Assembly (NCBI RefSeq): GCF_039555335.1
Contig: NC_092629.1
Location: forward strand, 34,659,537 to 34,723,536
Length of the DNA stretch: 64,000 nucleotides
Source of the DNA: Amphiura filiformis
Taxonomy: Eukaryota; Echinodermata; Ophiuroidea; Amphilepidida; Amphiuridae
Reading direction: 5' to 3'
Both the position numbers and the translations under genes were made by a program. Numbering within the stretch: position 1 is the stretch's first letter; the number at the start of each line of letters is the position of its first letter. The notes below the pieces were generated by a model, which saw nothing but the letters and a program-made list of their open reading frames with translations, had not been told where the DNA came from and did no database searches. Of the stretch, positions 13,401 to 28,400 are shown one piece after another.

Positions 13401-16400
13401 TAAACCCGGGACCTGGGGGGGGGGCAGATTATTATTGCACAGACCCTTACTAAAGGTCTAGATCATTGTCAATGTTATGTGAATGATTGAATTACAGAAT
13501 GACTTATTACATAGACAGCAAGAAGAGTCACAAAGAAGTCACAGGAATTGAACATTTAAATACAATGCATTCAACTTGAATAGACAAGTAATATCCTATT
13601 ACAACCCACCACAAATTGATTGAATGACTGCTAGCAAATAACAGCTGCCGTATTGGCACTTTTTTGGAGTCAAACAAATCGATCAGTACTAGTTCAGAAC
13701 TTGTTCTAATATGTAAATATTTATGTTATGCTGTATAGTGGTAGCAAATGGATTGAAATTTAAGGGGGAGTGGCTAGAACTTAGGGACCGATCGTTATTT
13801 ACGGCAGGGGGGGGAATGGGTGTTTTGGCAAAAATATCGACAAAAAATTTCGCGTTCCCCTCGCGTCCGCTCAAAATTTTCGCGTTCCCCTTGTTTTCCC
13901 AATTTTCTCCATTTAAAATTTAACAATCCCCCCTCCTGGTTCAACTAAAATTTCAGGTTCCCCCCTCAAGACCACAAAAAATTTCGTGTTCCCCCTAAAT
14001 TTACCCATTCCCCCCCTGCCATAAATAACGATCGCTCCCTTAGAATGCAAGAATGAAAAGGCATCGCAGCATGACGCGATGTGGAGTCTGAATCGGACTT
14101 TACACAGGGGAGCTATTTACTTGTTACCATTCACCTTGTGACATTGTCAAATAGAAAACACACATTAATATGGAAGCTTATTAACCTCCTACTCTCAATG
14201 TCAATGCTATTATCATGACACTACATGTAGATGTAGAATGGCAAACACATGCATCTCTGAAGTTTGTATGGCATAGAATCATATTGACAGAAACAAGTCA
14301 AAAGGTGTCAAGGGGTGGTGCAATAATTATGTGTACCCCCGGGGTGGTGAATTATAGGGGGGCTAAGATTTTTGGCAGGCCAAAAGGGGGCAAGCATATT
14401 TTGGCAGGTCAAGGGGGGGAAGCAATTTTTGGCACAGATATTTTGGGCACCGTTTCTATATTATGCCCTAAAAAGGTGAATGGAAACATTAGGAACACGT
14501 TCAAATAGGCAAAATTTCCTGCTCGCATTATATGATAAGACAATTTAAGGTTTTAAATTTGGGTTCCCCAAAATCTTAGGGGCAAAGATTTTTTGGCACA
14601 TCAAAAGGGGCAGGGGCAAAGGTTTTTGGCACGGCCAAGGGAGGGGGGGCAAGCAATTTTGGCAGACCATCCCGGGATATACATAATTATTGCACAGCCC
14701 CTAAAGAATGAAGCTGTACATTACAGATTATGGTAACCATGGTAACACATAGTATGATTCTTCACCTGGACTGTACACAAAGTTATTGTAGACCCCAATT
14801 TTTTCACCAGGGACATGTGATGTTCCCTAAGGTCCGTGATTCGGGGGGGGGGGGGCATCGGCCCAGGCCCCCACTGGCGATGCCACTGTAGGACACGTAA
14901 GATCCATCTTTTGCATTCATTTTAGGTTGCTGCATTAAGATACTTAGTACACTGAAAAGGTTGTTTCAAATTGCAGTCTTTGAACAAAATAATTCTGGCT
15001 TTGATTTTGCCTAAAAAGAGGGTAAATTTACTAAGTGCTTACAAAGGGGTTATTTGAAGAAGAAAAAACCCATCATGATTTTGAATGCTAATAATGCTAT
15101 GGCCAGAGTTTATTCCCACACACAAATGATGTGTACCTGGTGTACCAGGGAAATGCATGTACCCTTAAATTCATGATACCATGGAAATAAATCAATTTAA
15201 AACATAGACCCTGAAATTACCACCCTTGACATATACAAAATGTAGGCCTAGTCAGTAATAGGCAATAATTTAAATATACCATAACCACCTTCCTGTCTAC
15301 TAGAAGACCTTCCTTTTAAAACCTCACCTATATATATATATATTTGAAACTTCAACATTATTCTCTAAATCCAAACTCAGCCAAAGAAGACATCTTACTC
15401 TTCCCAGAATCCTTTGCAACTAGATACATCACCTCATTTCTTCAAATATCACTCGTATTTATGTGGGAGCTGCGAAAAATCAAATTCAAGAGGTCTTTTT
15501 TGGCTTTCTGATTGAAAATCGCCTGAAAGATCAGAAATGTGAGGAATGAGCAATTTAGGGGTATTTTAGAGCTGAAATTGAAAGTCATACATCTTTCAGA
15601 GCTCTATTTTGGTCAAATTTTGGGGTCTTTCGGAGCTGCGAAATCCAAAAAGGGGGTTTTCCGGGGGAACATACCCATATGGTCATTTGTGTTAAGTGCT
15701 CCCCCCTCCCCCGGACTCCCATTACTTTGTCAGATTCCCTTTGTTTTCATTTTGAGAGTAGACTGTAAATAAACATGGTTTGCAAGATCTACAATTAAGG
15801 AAATTAATGTTGGCACACTCTGACATACTAAATGAAAATTGCCACCCCTCTCCCCGGGCTCTCTCGTTTAATGTTGATGAAAGCACTTTTCCCATTAGTC
15901 TCTCCAGTCTCCCCAACATTGGTTGAGGGGGAATGGGGGAGGGAGCGGAAAGGGGAAGGTTTGAACTTTTCATCCGCATTGATATAGGCCTATTAATTTC
16001 ACTGAACTCTCAAAGCGGCGAGGAAGAATTCCAACATATTGTCAGAGTGTGCCAACTATTTAGTTCCTTGCTTGTAGATGTGCTCTGTTCATAGTCAGAG
16101 GTACATTTCATTACTATCGACCCATGTTGCACATTAGATAACAAATCAGTTCAGAAAATTGAAATGGGAGAAATGCATTATGGGAAGTGTAAGATATCTT
16201 TTCTGAACCTTGGTTATCCAACTCAAACAGGTTGATGTTGGGATTATCTGGGATTTCCTGAACAAAATATTTTGTGGGGGGGGGGGGGAGCCAAGATTGA
16301 CTAAATTTTTATGTCATCATTGGTTTAGCTTGTAAACTTGAAGTTATGACATTTAAATAATTCCAATAGTGTCTTTATCTTATCAAGCAATATTTCTATT

Positions 16401-19400
16401 ATTAATCTACCTCTGCCTACCCATAGCAATGACAGAGAGCGTGGTCACCTTGGTCTGGAGGGGACATTTTAAAAATGCAGCAATGGCAACACTTGTATTA
16501 CATTCCAGATGTTTTAACATCTGGAATGTAATACAAAAAAAATCTACGTTGTATGCCAAATTTAGGGGGGAATGAATCGGCCATATTTATTTGAGGGCCG
16601 TTTTTCTGTAACTAGTCATTACATGTAGTTTTATGGGGAGAGTGCCCGTTGAGGGCGTTACAATATTATTAAAATGTGATGAACTACTGGTGATGTGGTC
16701 TATTCTACAATACATATCCCTTCCATCTCAGCCATTTATCATTAAAAAGAAAAGAATTAAACACCTGCTTTGCTTTTGAAAAAGAAGAAGAAGAATTCCA
16801 AAGATTAAGTTTTCTTTTACAAACACATGAATATTCCTGGCCTACTGTATTGTTTGAGAATTGAGTCCTGGACTCAGATGCAACTTTTAACACTGTTTAA
16901 AACAGTCTCTTTTTTTTAACATAATGAACCATTGTGACTGAACGCAATGACGTGTGACACTGAAATTTGGTCCACATGTGTCATTTCGTCAAATATTGTT
17001 CGATTTATTTAAAAAAGTAGTTAGGGGGAACTTTTAAGTTGTGGACCCTATAGTATGACCATGTAGAAATATAATCAAGTACGGTAGTTGCTGTATATAC
17101 CTGCTCTTCTCAGAAAAAAATAAAAAGTCCTATATGTCAATGATAATGAAACCTAGGTGACAAACAAATGAAACCTTTTGTTTATTGAAAAAAAAAGAGA
17201 GTTTTGTACTCAGAATTGGTAAATCCATATTAAATGAAACTTTGAAGGTGTTGACACACTTCAAAAATTCCCCAAAAACGGAAAATGGTGTCACTAATCC
17301 CCACCAATACTAAAAAGTAGAGATATTATAATTTCATGTAAAATGTCAAATTTTGTCTTTAAAACATGGCTTTAGGCTTGACCACTAGCTGGCTATATTA
17401 GCACTATGCTACTAACCAAGGTGCAAAAAAATGAATTTTGATGAATTTTACGATTCTCCAAATATGTAAATTTCTGATTAGGCCTCTAATCTCCCGTGTG
17501 TAGATTTCTAATTGAGGCACCCAGTTCCGGTTCACACTCAAAATTCACACTACCTGTGTGGGAGATTAAGGTCATGTCTACCATGTGTAGATTTCTAATT
17601 GAGGCAGTCAGTCAGGTTCAGACTCAAATTCACACCCCTCTGTGGGAGATTATTGGCCATGTCTTCCATAGGGTGTATAGATTTCAGCTGGAATAGCCCA
17701 ACAGAGTTTTGTTATGCTTTGCCATGTACTTGAACTTGTGATAACAACTGATTGTAAAATTATTTTGTTTTCATTTGTTACTGAGGTGGTCAGGAAATGG
17801 GATGTACAGGGTGAGTCAAAAAAGTGCAAGAAGGCAAAAATGACATAATTATTTTAATAATAATAATTTTATTCAACCTGTATTATAAAAAAAAACAAGC
17901 CAATCTAGAAGGATATAGTCCTGTAATCATAGAATAACCTTTAAAGGCCCATTCAGTGATTTGCCTATCCGGACGATCGTAAAAATTATCAAAATTCAGA
18001 TTTTGGTACCTATGTCATTGTCATAGATGTACTAACATAGCCTGCTAGTGATTCAGCCGAAAGCAGTGTATTTAAGATGAAATAAGGCATATTTTACATG
18101 AATCTAATTTATACACTGACAGTATATAAATTAGCTACATGTATTTGAATGGGGCTTCAACTTCGTCAAAACTGCTGTTTCTTCATTGTTTTGCAAATGT
18201 TTCATTCCAAAAATATCAAATGACATTGTGAATGACTTATAAATCCGCGTTCAGTAAATCATGACACTTGTAAACAAACCGTGCTCGAGTTTGATTGACA
18301 GATGACGTCAGACGCGATAAATTATCTTTATCTTTGTCTTTCATTATGCTTCCCTTCCTCCTTCGCCAAAATAGGCCTGGGCGTTGGGGTTAATGAATTG
18401 TGCCATTGAATTACAACCATTCAGTAGGAGCCACAGTCTCATATCCAGTGGCACAGGTTCAATATGCTCTTCAATAAGCATACATGTAATTTGTTGTGGA
18501 GTATGAGTTTTTGTACTCAAGACATTCAAATGTCATTCTTTGAGAATATTGGATTAAAGAACTGTGTAACTTGCAGATGAGTTTGTTTGAGATCCAAATT
18601 TCTACTTATAGTAAACACTCTGACCTTTATCAAATATTAATTTGCTGAACAGAGTCAAAAGATGCTTTTTGGGCAGATCACTAAATGAACCTCCCATTGA
18701 AATACACACAAAAATACAGAAAAGTGATTTAAAAAAATTATGTGGCCTTTTACTATTATTTTGGTCCAAATTATTAATTTTATGTTATTTTTTTTTCTCC
18801 TTCCAGGTTTTTGACTGCCACTACTACCCAAACTCTGTACAGTACATTCACACAGGTTCACCCATGTTAGACTTTGACATAGTCAAGGCAAGAATCTACA
18901 AATTTACAGCAACTGAAACTGTGAAGGAGACTATCTTCATCTTTGTCAATGTGACTCTTGACCCCTATCGTTCCATATCCCCCATGATGCCCCTGGAGGT
19001 CGACGAGTTCTTCGGCAGATCCGATCCGTTGGATGTAAGAGTCGTTGATTTCATATTCGATCGGTGGCAGAATGCTTCATGTCGTGTACGAATGAATAGC
19101 GTCCTAAGCGGTTGGCCTCGATACGGACAGCTTATCAAAGGTGAAAATGCGCAACAAGCGAGGGCAGTCTATGAAACCTGCGATGACTTTCATTTTATGA
19201 ACATCCGCTATGAGCATCTAATACCTCCGACTCCAAATATAGATTTCATAGTATTAACAGTTGAAGTAGACGACCCGACACTTCATCATGAACCGTTTGA
19301 AGAGCGATATTTTCATCCTGTTGTAATCGTCCCCGGATTCCCCAACCAGCCCCCTACTGCATCGTTCTCAAGTGCTTACGTCATGGAAGCGGACCAGTTT

Positions 19401-22400
19401 ATCATGACAACGATTACTCCGGAAATAATGTCGGGGAGTGATGGTGAAACGGCATCTGATCAGCTCGTATTTTTTATAAGCCAACCACTCGGACCTGGCG
19501 AAGGAAGTATAGTTCACTTAGACGATCATACAAAGGATATAGAGTCGTTTAGTCAACAAGACCTAAATAATTTAAACATTGCATACAAACCGCCAAGCAC
19601 CAGTGATCCGGAAAGACGAGTTTTCGAAGTCGTTTTTCAAATCGCAGATTCGTACTTCCAAGTAAGCCAACCAATCAGACTTCTCATATCTGTCAGGGCG
19701 TCTAATACGAACGGCCCTCGTGTCAGCACAAACACAGGGCTGACACTGCTGGAAGGCCAATCCAGACCTATCAGAGACAAAAACTTAGCAGTTGTTGATA
19801 ATGATAATTTATTCATGGTTAGGTTAAAAATAGTCGGTGGTTTGCATCACGGACGTTTGCTAGTTAACAACAGACCCGCGATTATGTTTTCGCCCTTTGA
19901 CATTCAAGACGGAGTTGTCGTATATCATCACGATGGCAGCGATACAAAAAAAGATAGTGTGGAGTTAAGAATAACAGACGGGCGCGACACAGTTCGCACA
20001 ACGCTGCCGATAAACATTCTTCCAATCGATAATAATCCTCCGTCACTCATTACAAATATCCAAATTGAAGTTGATGAAGGAAAAGCCGTAAAGGTGACTC
20101 GCTTTATGTTGCTAGCCTCCGACAAAGACTCCAATGATGACTATATCATTTATAGAATAACACGCCCTCCTGCAGCAGGAGAAATCTTAAAGAAATTTTC
20201 CGAAGATTCGTACGGTTATCCAGTTACAGAATTTACGCAACGAGATTTATTCAGAGGCTTGCTTTATTATCAACATTTGGGGCAAGAAATATTCGATGAT
20301 TCCTTCGATTTAGTGTTGCTAGATAGCCATGTGCCGCCTAACATATCTCCTACGCAGACAGTTATGATTAAAGTAAATCCTGTTAATGATATACCTCCAA
20401 AAGCTGTTTCTGGACTCGTACTGTCCATTACAGTCCCAGAAACAGATATCGCTTTTATAACACGCGAAAATTTGCAGTACACAGACTCCGAATCACCAGA
20501 CGACGATCTTCAATACACTATAACTACACCACCTCATTTTATCGCAACGCAGAGTGTCACTGATGCAGGAAGGATTTACTCCGCAGCTGGGGTAATAATG
20601 CCGATGAAAGACCAAACTATGTCACCGTTACAATCGTTTCAACAACGTGACATCAATCAGAGAACGATAGCGTACATGCCGCCGTTCAAAGAAATTGGCC
20701 CGAACCCAAGAGAAGTGCAGTTTGTTTACTCAGTCTCAGATCCATTTGGGAATGTTGTTGTTGGCAACGTTTTTGACATCACAGTAACGCCTGTTAATGA
20801 CAAACCACCTGTTATTTACACTAACGATTTGACGGTAAATGAAGGTGGCGATGTGACGATTTCACCCACGAAGCTGTCAGTGACTGACATGGACACACTA
20901 CCAGCAGAACTTGTGATTACATTATGGAAGGAGCCCTCTAAGGGCCGTATTGTCGTAGGTGGCGAGAACATGACGATTGGAGGCACTTTTACAATGGAGG
21001 ATATTACGGCAAATAGAGTCAGGTATGAATAGAAAAAAAGTTATTTGAATTTGTTTGTGGAAAGATATTCAATGCATGTGACTAAGTTGTCAGCTTATGG
21101 GATGATTAAGTAAGGGCCAGTACCATATTCAATCTACAGTGGAAATTTAAATTGAATGAACACAGCCTGACATAGCATGATATTTTTTTGCGTACACTGC
21201 GCAATGTACGCCAGCGTGTGCGACTGTGCGTGCGTAACACGGAGGGTGAAGCTAACCATGCCAACACACTTGTGATTGGTTAGTATTGTGTCCAAGGTAG
21301 TGCAATTGTGTTGTAGTTTGAACTACATACACGATATACGATCACGGTTGGATTGAGTTCAGCTGTTGAAAGCTGTGTTCATTCAATTGAAATTCCAACA
21401 GTAACTAGCACCTGTCCCCTAATAAACGCATCTACTTTTTATAAAGTGACAAATGTCTAAATGCATCCTTTGGATGCTCCTGTATGTCTGAATTTAATCA
21501 AATTTCTAAATATATTTACCATCTAAACCGTGATGATGATTGATTTTGAGTTCAGGTAGGACTACACTGTATGTTAATGTTAAAGTTTGTAAATTGACAA
21601 ATTCATTGTAATGAATACCAGGGACGGTGATTAGATTGAATATGGTATTGGTATACATTTAGTACAGTAGACTTTTTCAGAGGGAACTTTCGGGCAAAAT
21701 TTGATGAAAAAAAATCAACTAAAGAGTACACAAAGGCCTAAAAATCTTGAATATCACAATGGCCAGCATTTTAAACCTAACCTCACCCCTAACCCTAATT
21801 TTCAGACTGGTGACCCATTTATTTTTCGGACTAGCAAACCTTACTTTCGGATTAGCGATCCTTAGTACCAGAGAAAAGTCCCTCCTAAAGAATGTGTTCA
21901 AAGACACACATATTTTTCCTTGCATCTCCAAAAGCAAAGTTCAATAACCTCCATACAACAATTCATAGTTCAAAGGTTGACCTTGGCTTGTGGAGGATGA
22001 GTTCTGTACACAACACATGAAAAGGTCATTGTATGAGTGTAGAAGTCTATTGGGGTTGAGGAACTATGCCCTGACAGATGAGCTTTTTTGACAGATGATC
22101 TTTGTGTCACATAATGTGGACCATTATGACATGCCTTAACCCCCTGAGCACTACCTGCCTTTCTAACATTGCCTCTGATTGGTCAATTACATGATATCTT
22201 CACTTTAATCACCAATCAGAATGGAGCTTTGCAAATAATTCACCCCAATTTTTTTTTGTGGTGAAATTATTCTAACAATGTTGCTGATTGAGCCAATTGA
22301 TAATGAAAACTTCTCTTTGGCCAATCGGCAGGTAGTTCTCATGGGGTTAATTAAAACCCGAGTCTCAAAGCTGTCATGCGTGTTAGTGAAATTATTTGTG

Positions 22401-25400
22401 TAATTCTCTTTGAAAATGAAAAAAAAAATGCATTTTTGTCTACCCCTATGGAAGACATGACCTTAATCTTCCACACAGGGGTGTGACTTTCAAATGGGGT
22501 TACCTGAATGAGTGACTGCATTTGAATCTATACCCTCTGTGTGGGAGATTAAGGTCATGTCTTCCATAGGGGGTGTATTGATTTCAACTGGAATAGCCCA
22601 TTTCTAGCTCTATTAGAATCATTAAAATTCTTTATTGAGTAAAAGTATAACCATCTTTTTGTTCACAGCACATTATAATTTCAATTCTAATCTTTTATTC
22701 CTGTATAGATATGTTCACTATGGGTCGGAAGACTCCACTGACCAGTTTGAAATTATCGCATCTGATGGCGCTCAACAAGCATCGCAAACTATCCACATTA
22801 CCATACTGCCCATCAACGACCAAATCCCACAGCTTGTTAAAGGACTCGTTACCCAGGTAACCATACATGAAGGCGAAGAGCTTATCATAACTCCCGATAT
22901 TCTGCTGGCTACAGATGTCGACACGAACGACATGCTTCTGCATTTCATCGTCGTCAAACCACCAAAACGAGGAATACTGGTTAAAAACGGCGTTACGACA
23001 ACCAGGTTTAGACAGATGGATATCACAGAGGGATTTGTCAAGTATAGACACGCAAGTGGAGAAACAGGCGATGAACCGGTTTACGATGAAATCACGTTCA
23101 TCGTTTCGGATAAGAGCATTCCGACAGCGGAGAATCTACCCGTGCACGATTTGCGAATTACAATTCTCCCAATTGATAACCAAGCACCACGGATCGTGTT
23201 CGGTAATCCGTATTTTGTCAACGAAGGCAGTAAAGAAGTTTTCACGCTGGATGTGCTCAGTGCTGTCGATCGTGACACGGCTCTCGACGAGTTAACCTTT
23301 TATATAACGGAGCAGCCAGAATGGGGGTTTGTTGAGAATATCCTACCTAAACCAGGCTTTGAGAAAAGCAATGCTGGCAAACCTATAACATTCTTCACCT
23401 TTGAACATTTACGTGATGGTAAGTACACCACCAGATTCCTATTGCTGGCGGACCAAGAGGTACACTGCTGCACAGGTACTTTGTGGCTACTTTGTTTGTT
23501 TGTTTGTTTATTTCTTCTTTATACTGGGTCCATATTCAGGGGAAAATTTAAGTATTCCCCTGTTCTTCCATATGGCCCAGTTAGGTTTAAACTGGGCCAT
23601 ATGGAAGAGGCACTCTAAGGCCTCGTATCCATAGGCTGTTCCCTTGTGGCGTGTGCCCTTGTTCCTTGTTTACTTTTTCCCATGTGACCTGCCACACAGA
23701 CAACGAACCGTAGCGGCCACTAAGCAAAACAAAGGTTCGTTGTCTGTGTGGCAGGTCACATGGGAAAATGTAAACAAGGAACAAGGGCACACGCCACAAG
23801 GGAACAACCTATGGATACGAGGCCTAAGATTGCAGTACCATTCCAGTACCAGTGTGTGTACTGTACATGTGATTCCGATATAGCTAGGCAGCAGTAGAAC
23901 TCTAGGGGAGGCAGCAATAGGAATGTGGTTGTGAAGATGGTATCTAGATCAGTGTGGGCACCAGGGGAGTGGGTAGGGGCGGAGGGCTAGAGGCTGACAA
24001 ACCTATAACATACTTCATATTTGAACATTTATGTGATGGTAATTATATGGCATTAAAGATCAATGGTGGAATTGCGTGGGGGTGGTGGGGGGGGGGGCAA
24101 ATGGGAGGGGTCTAGAAGAATATCATACCTAAACCAGGGTTTGGAAAAAAATTGCTTGCAAACCTATTGACCCTTTGCGCTGTCGTCTCAAAATGAGGTT
24201 GTACTCGCAAAGTGCGTGTTGTGTGTGCGTACGCCTGTCAAACATGTGATTTTATTACCGGGTAAGCTTTGCAAAAGTCTTCTGGCGCGTTGCTAGAAAG
24301 AAATAAAGATGCACGTTTTGCGCATGCGTTTGCAGGGAGAACCTTGTTTTGATAGCAAGATGCAGATCCGTGCAAAGGGTGAATAACATTTTTCACCTTT
24401 GAACACATATGGCATGACATGGCATGGCATGGTAAGATTTTTTGGTGGTCAGGAAAAAATTTTTTTGTTGAAAAAATCTGAAATTCAACATGGAAATTTC
24501 CATATTTTTATTTCCTCTTTTACAGTACCCTCTTCCCCCAGGTACATGTAAACTAATGTAAGTGATGTGTGTTATTGTTTTTGATATAAAGAGCTTGGTA
24601 GGAAAATGTTAAATTTTGAAAGTTTGTGATGAACCTTCTTGAAAAGTCAGGAAATCTAGGGAAAACAGTGATTTCCTCTAATTCCCCTTGATAAAAATAG
24701 AGAACATTTACATCTTGGCACAGATACCTTATTGAAGAAGTGCCAGAGCTGTAGCTATGGTGGACAGTAGTGGCATTGGAGCTCACCACTCAAATCTGGA
24801 GCTCACCAGTAAAAGTTAATTCGGTGATGAAGTCCACCACTCAAACTCATAGAACATATTATGTGTACTCTGTCAGTCAGGGTTGTTGAATTTGACATGC
24901 TGACTCCCCATAACTGCAGTGAAACTTTTCATGGGGTGTCTGTGGAATGTTCCTGAATTTTCCAATTTTAAAATGTTTTGGACTTGATAGTGTTAAATTT
25001 CTTCAAATACATAATGACGTACGTAGCACATTATATATTGTTGACAATATATCAGAGAAACAATTCTAAACAATAAGTTATTTAGCTGTAAACATTTCGT
25101 TGACTTGGTCATTCATTCCAAAGATAATTTTTCACTCCAGGGAGTAACATGGAACAGCCATATCTGGCCAATCAGGAGCCAGAATTCCAATCTGTGACAT
25201 CACGCCGGCCGACAGAATACATTTTGACTGGATTTTAAAGTGTTTGGTAGTGGTAAAATCTTGCTAAAAATATAAAGTTTCTGTAAACTGCCACCCAGCA
25301 TTCACACTCTGCTAGCTACCACCCCACAGAGATGGTTAAGGGATGGCTTCAAAATTCTATTTGGTTTGGGGTCATCCTCACAACTCCCAAATTAATGTAA

Positions 25401-28400
25401 TACCGTATTCTAGTTTCTTTTAAACTAATTAGTGTTTTTATGACAAATCCAAGTGAATTTTTACTCACTATAGTATAGTATTTCATCCTTCACTTTATGA
25501 GGTATGACTGATGTGATCATCTAATCTTATCCACTTTCCCAAGAAAGTGAACGAAATTTTGTAGCCAATAAAAATCCACCCGGTTTTGTCAACATTAATA
25601 CCAATTTATTAAATTACTCTTTAAACCTGATGAACTTGTTTCTTTTGTTTGTTTAATAAATTACAGGTTACATCAATTATGTGCAGTCTATTCACGAGGG
25701 ATTCGAACCAAGGTCTGACAGCCTCATACTCTATGTGACAGATGGACAACATTACTCTGCCAATGTTACATTCATTATCAACATCATCCCGCAAAACGAT
25801 GAAATCCCGGTCCTAACCATACAGAATTTCACTATTTTCGAGAATTCCTTCTTTAAAATCACCACCGAATACATTGATGCATTCGACTTTGACGTCCCTA
25901 TGGAAATGCTTGTGTTTTCCATCGTGGACCCTCCGCAACATGGAATGTTGGTGGATCGTGCTCTTCCGGAGCATGTAAGACTGCCCATATTTGATTTCAA
26001 CTTGAATCAACTTCAGAATACGCTTAAGTTTACATACGAACACGATGGATCGGAAACGACGCACGACCGATTTAGCATACGGGTCACTGACGGTAAACAT
26101 ACGGTGAGAAAACCGTTGGATATAGAAATCATTCCGGTTGATGATATGGCACCACGGATCATTAAGAACACAGGAATTACTGTTAGTTTGCAAGATTATC
26201 GCGTCATGTCCGCTGTCATATTACAGTCCACAGATCTAGACACTCCGGATACGCACCTGTATTATGTAATCAAATCGTACCCTCGTCGAGGTGTATTGCA
26301 ACGCTATGTAGAGGGCGTATGGAAAGATTTATCCAACGGCGGGAATTTTACCCAAGAAGATCTGAACATGAATCTTATCCGTTATTTGCATACATCGGAA
26401 CTCGGAAGCAAAGGGTTAGATAGGTTCAGGTTTGATGTAACGGATGGCGTACGGAATACGGGCAAAGAAAGCGTTCTTATTACGATAAAAAATACGAGAA
26501 GAGAGCCGTTGAGGATTAACAACTATGGATTGGAATTACGTGAAGGCGAACGGAAGATAATTCCTATTGAGCAGCTATCGGCGTATGATAATAGCAACAA
26601 TTTAGCTGAAATTCAATTTACCGTTACTACTCCCCCTGCTCAAGGTCATGTAGAAAGGATAGGCAAAATCGGATATCCAGTTACGGCTTTTACACAGCTT
26701 GATTTAACGGGGCAGCAAATTGTTTATAACCATCTGCGAATAGACCAGGTACAAAACGACCAGTTCACGTTTAGCGTAACAAATGGATTACAAGTGAAAA
26801 ACGATACTTTCCATGTCGTGGTGATTCCGATAGACGATCAGCTGCCAGTTTTGACAACAAATGTTGCGTTAAATGTTCCGCAAAATGGCTACCAGGTGAT
26901 TAAGCCAACCAATTTGGAAGCGGTCGATCAAGACACATTTTCAACAAGAGTGGAGTATGTCATCACTCAGCCACCACTCTATGGACAACTATTAAAGGGT
27001 GGACTACCAATAGAGGACACTTTCACTCAAGCGGATATCGATAATGGTGATATTGTGTATAGGCACATGATTGAGAAAGCAGCGCAAGACGAATTCTATT
27101 TCAATGTCTTTGATGGAACTAATGTCGGATATGTCGTCAATAACTTGGTGTACAATCAACCTTTGAGGTATGCTATAAACATTGAATTGGTCGATAATTC
27201 CCCACCACGGCTTGTCGCTAAAGTAATACCAAACAAACTAGAAGTTCAAAATGGCCGCTACGCTTACACCCTTAGCGACGCCTTCTTACGAGCAGACGAC
27301 GAATGTAATGCAGATAGTGTGGTATACTCGGTTGTTGCGGAACCGTTATTTGGTCATTTTGAAAATGTAGCTACGAGACGTCGTGTGCAGGGAAAATTTA
27401 CGCAACAAGATGTTAATGATAGGATTATCAAGTACATCATGAGGGATTCTGCAAGAGTGACTAATGATAGCTTCACCTTTGACCTCTGGGATTGCAATGA
27501 GAATGCTCTTAGAAACCAAAGGTAAGGAATTATTAGTCAAGTAATTAACCCCATGGGCACTACTGCTTTTGTTACAGTCAATCTTATTGGTTAATTACAT
27601 GTTGTAATCATCTGAGTAACCAATCAAAATAGAGCTTTTAGATATCTTAGTGAAAAGTGACTATTTCTTGCATCATTTCTGATAGGTTAATTATGTGATT
27701 TCATCTGAGTGACCAATTAAAATACAGCTTGTAAGGAATTAGTAATAATAAAGTAATGTAAAAGTGGAAAGTTTTGTGCTACATTAATTTTGATGGTTTT
27801 GCATTCCAAGCAATTACCGTGAAAATAACAGCGCATAAATATATTCCCTGTGTGTACAGATCAATGTAAGGAATTTTAGAATTGAGAATTTAAAGACAAG
27901 TGACTCAGTGTACAATTGGCAAAGTGCAAAATATTGCATAAAAACTTGCACTTTTACATGATTGAACTAAGGCAAAAAAAAAAAAGGTTTTTCTCAAAGC
28001 TCGCACGCGCATTTGTAAATTTTTGAGATTTGGAAAAAAAGAAATGCAGAATTTTTTTTATTTCAAAATTTTTTTTTTTTAGTTTTTCCGGAAAAATTCG
28101 GCAAAAATCAGATATTTTTCTCCAAATACCATGAAAAAAAAAAAAATAAAAAAAAAAAAAAAAAATCGCATTTCGCATTTGTTTTCAAACCACTCGTGAG
28201 CTTTGAGACAAACCATTATTTTTTTTGGCCTAATTTATCGCAATCATTGGTGTAAACTAGGTAAACAAGGTTCTTTGTATTTGATCCAGAAAAAGCACCT
28301 ACCATGCTTACTTGTGTATGTTGCAGCAAACTCTGTTGCCTTTGTCAACACTTGATGATGGGTGAATCAGCAAACACTGTTGCCTTTGTCAACACTTTAA

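Noticed and set aside
13039..13453. open frames on both strands around 13.0-13.4 kb and 48.3 kb
   Set aside because: They fall within a tRNA-derived SINE present in two copies.
18642..18806. extension of FREM1 exon 2 upstream to ATG 18642
   Set aside because: The region is AT-rich with a clear pyrimidine tract and acceptor at 18806; the residues are unlike the family, and exon 1 joins perfectly at 18807.
21775..21815. interstitial telomere repeat (CCTAACC-like words)
   Set aside because: Only two irregular CCCTAA words are present, with no array.
22695..23051. antisense open frames over FREM1 exons 3 and 4
   Set aside because: They are shadows of well-supported coding exons on the + strand.
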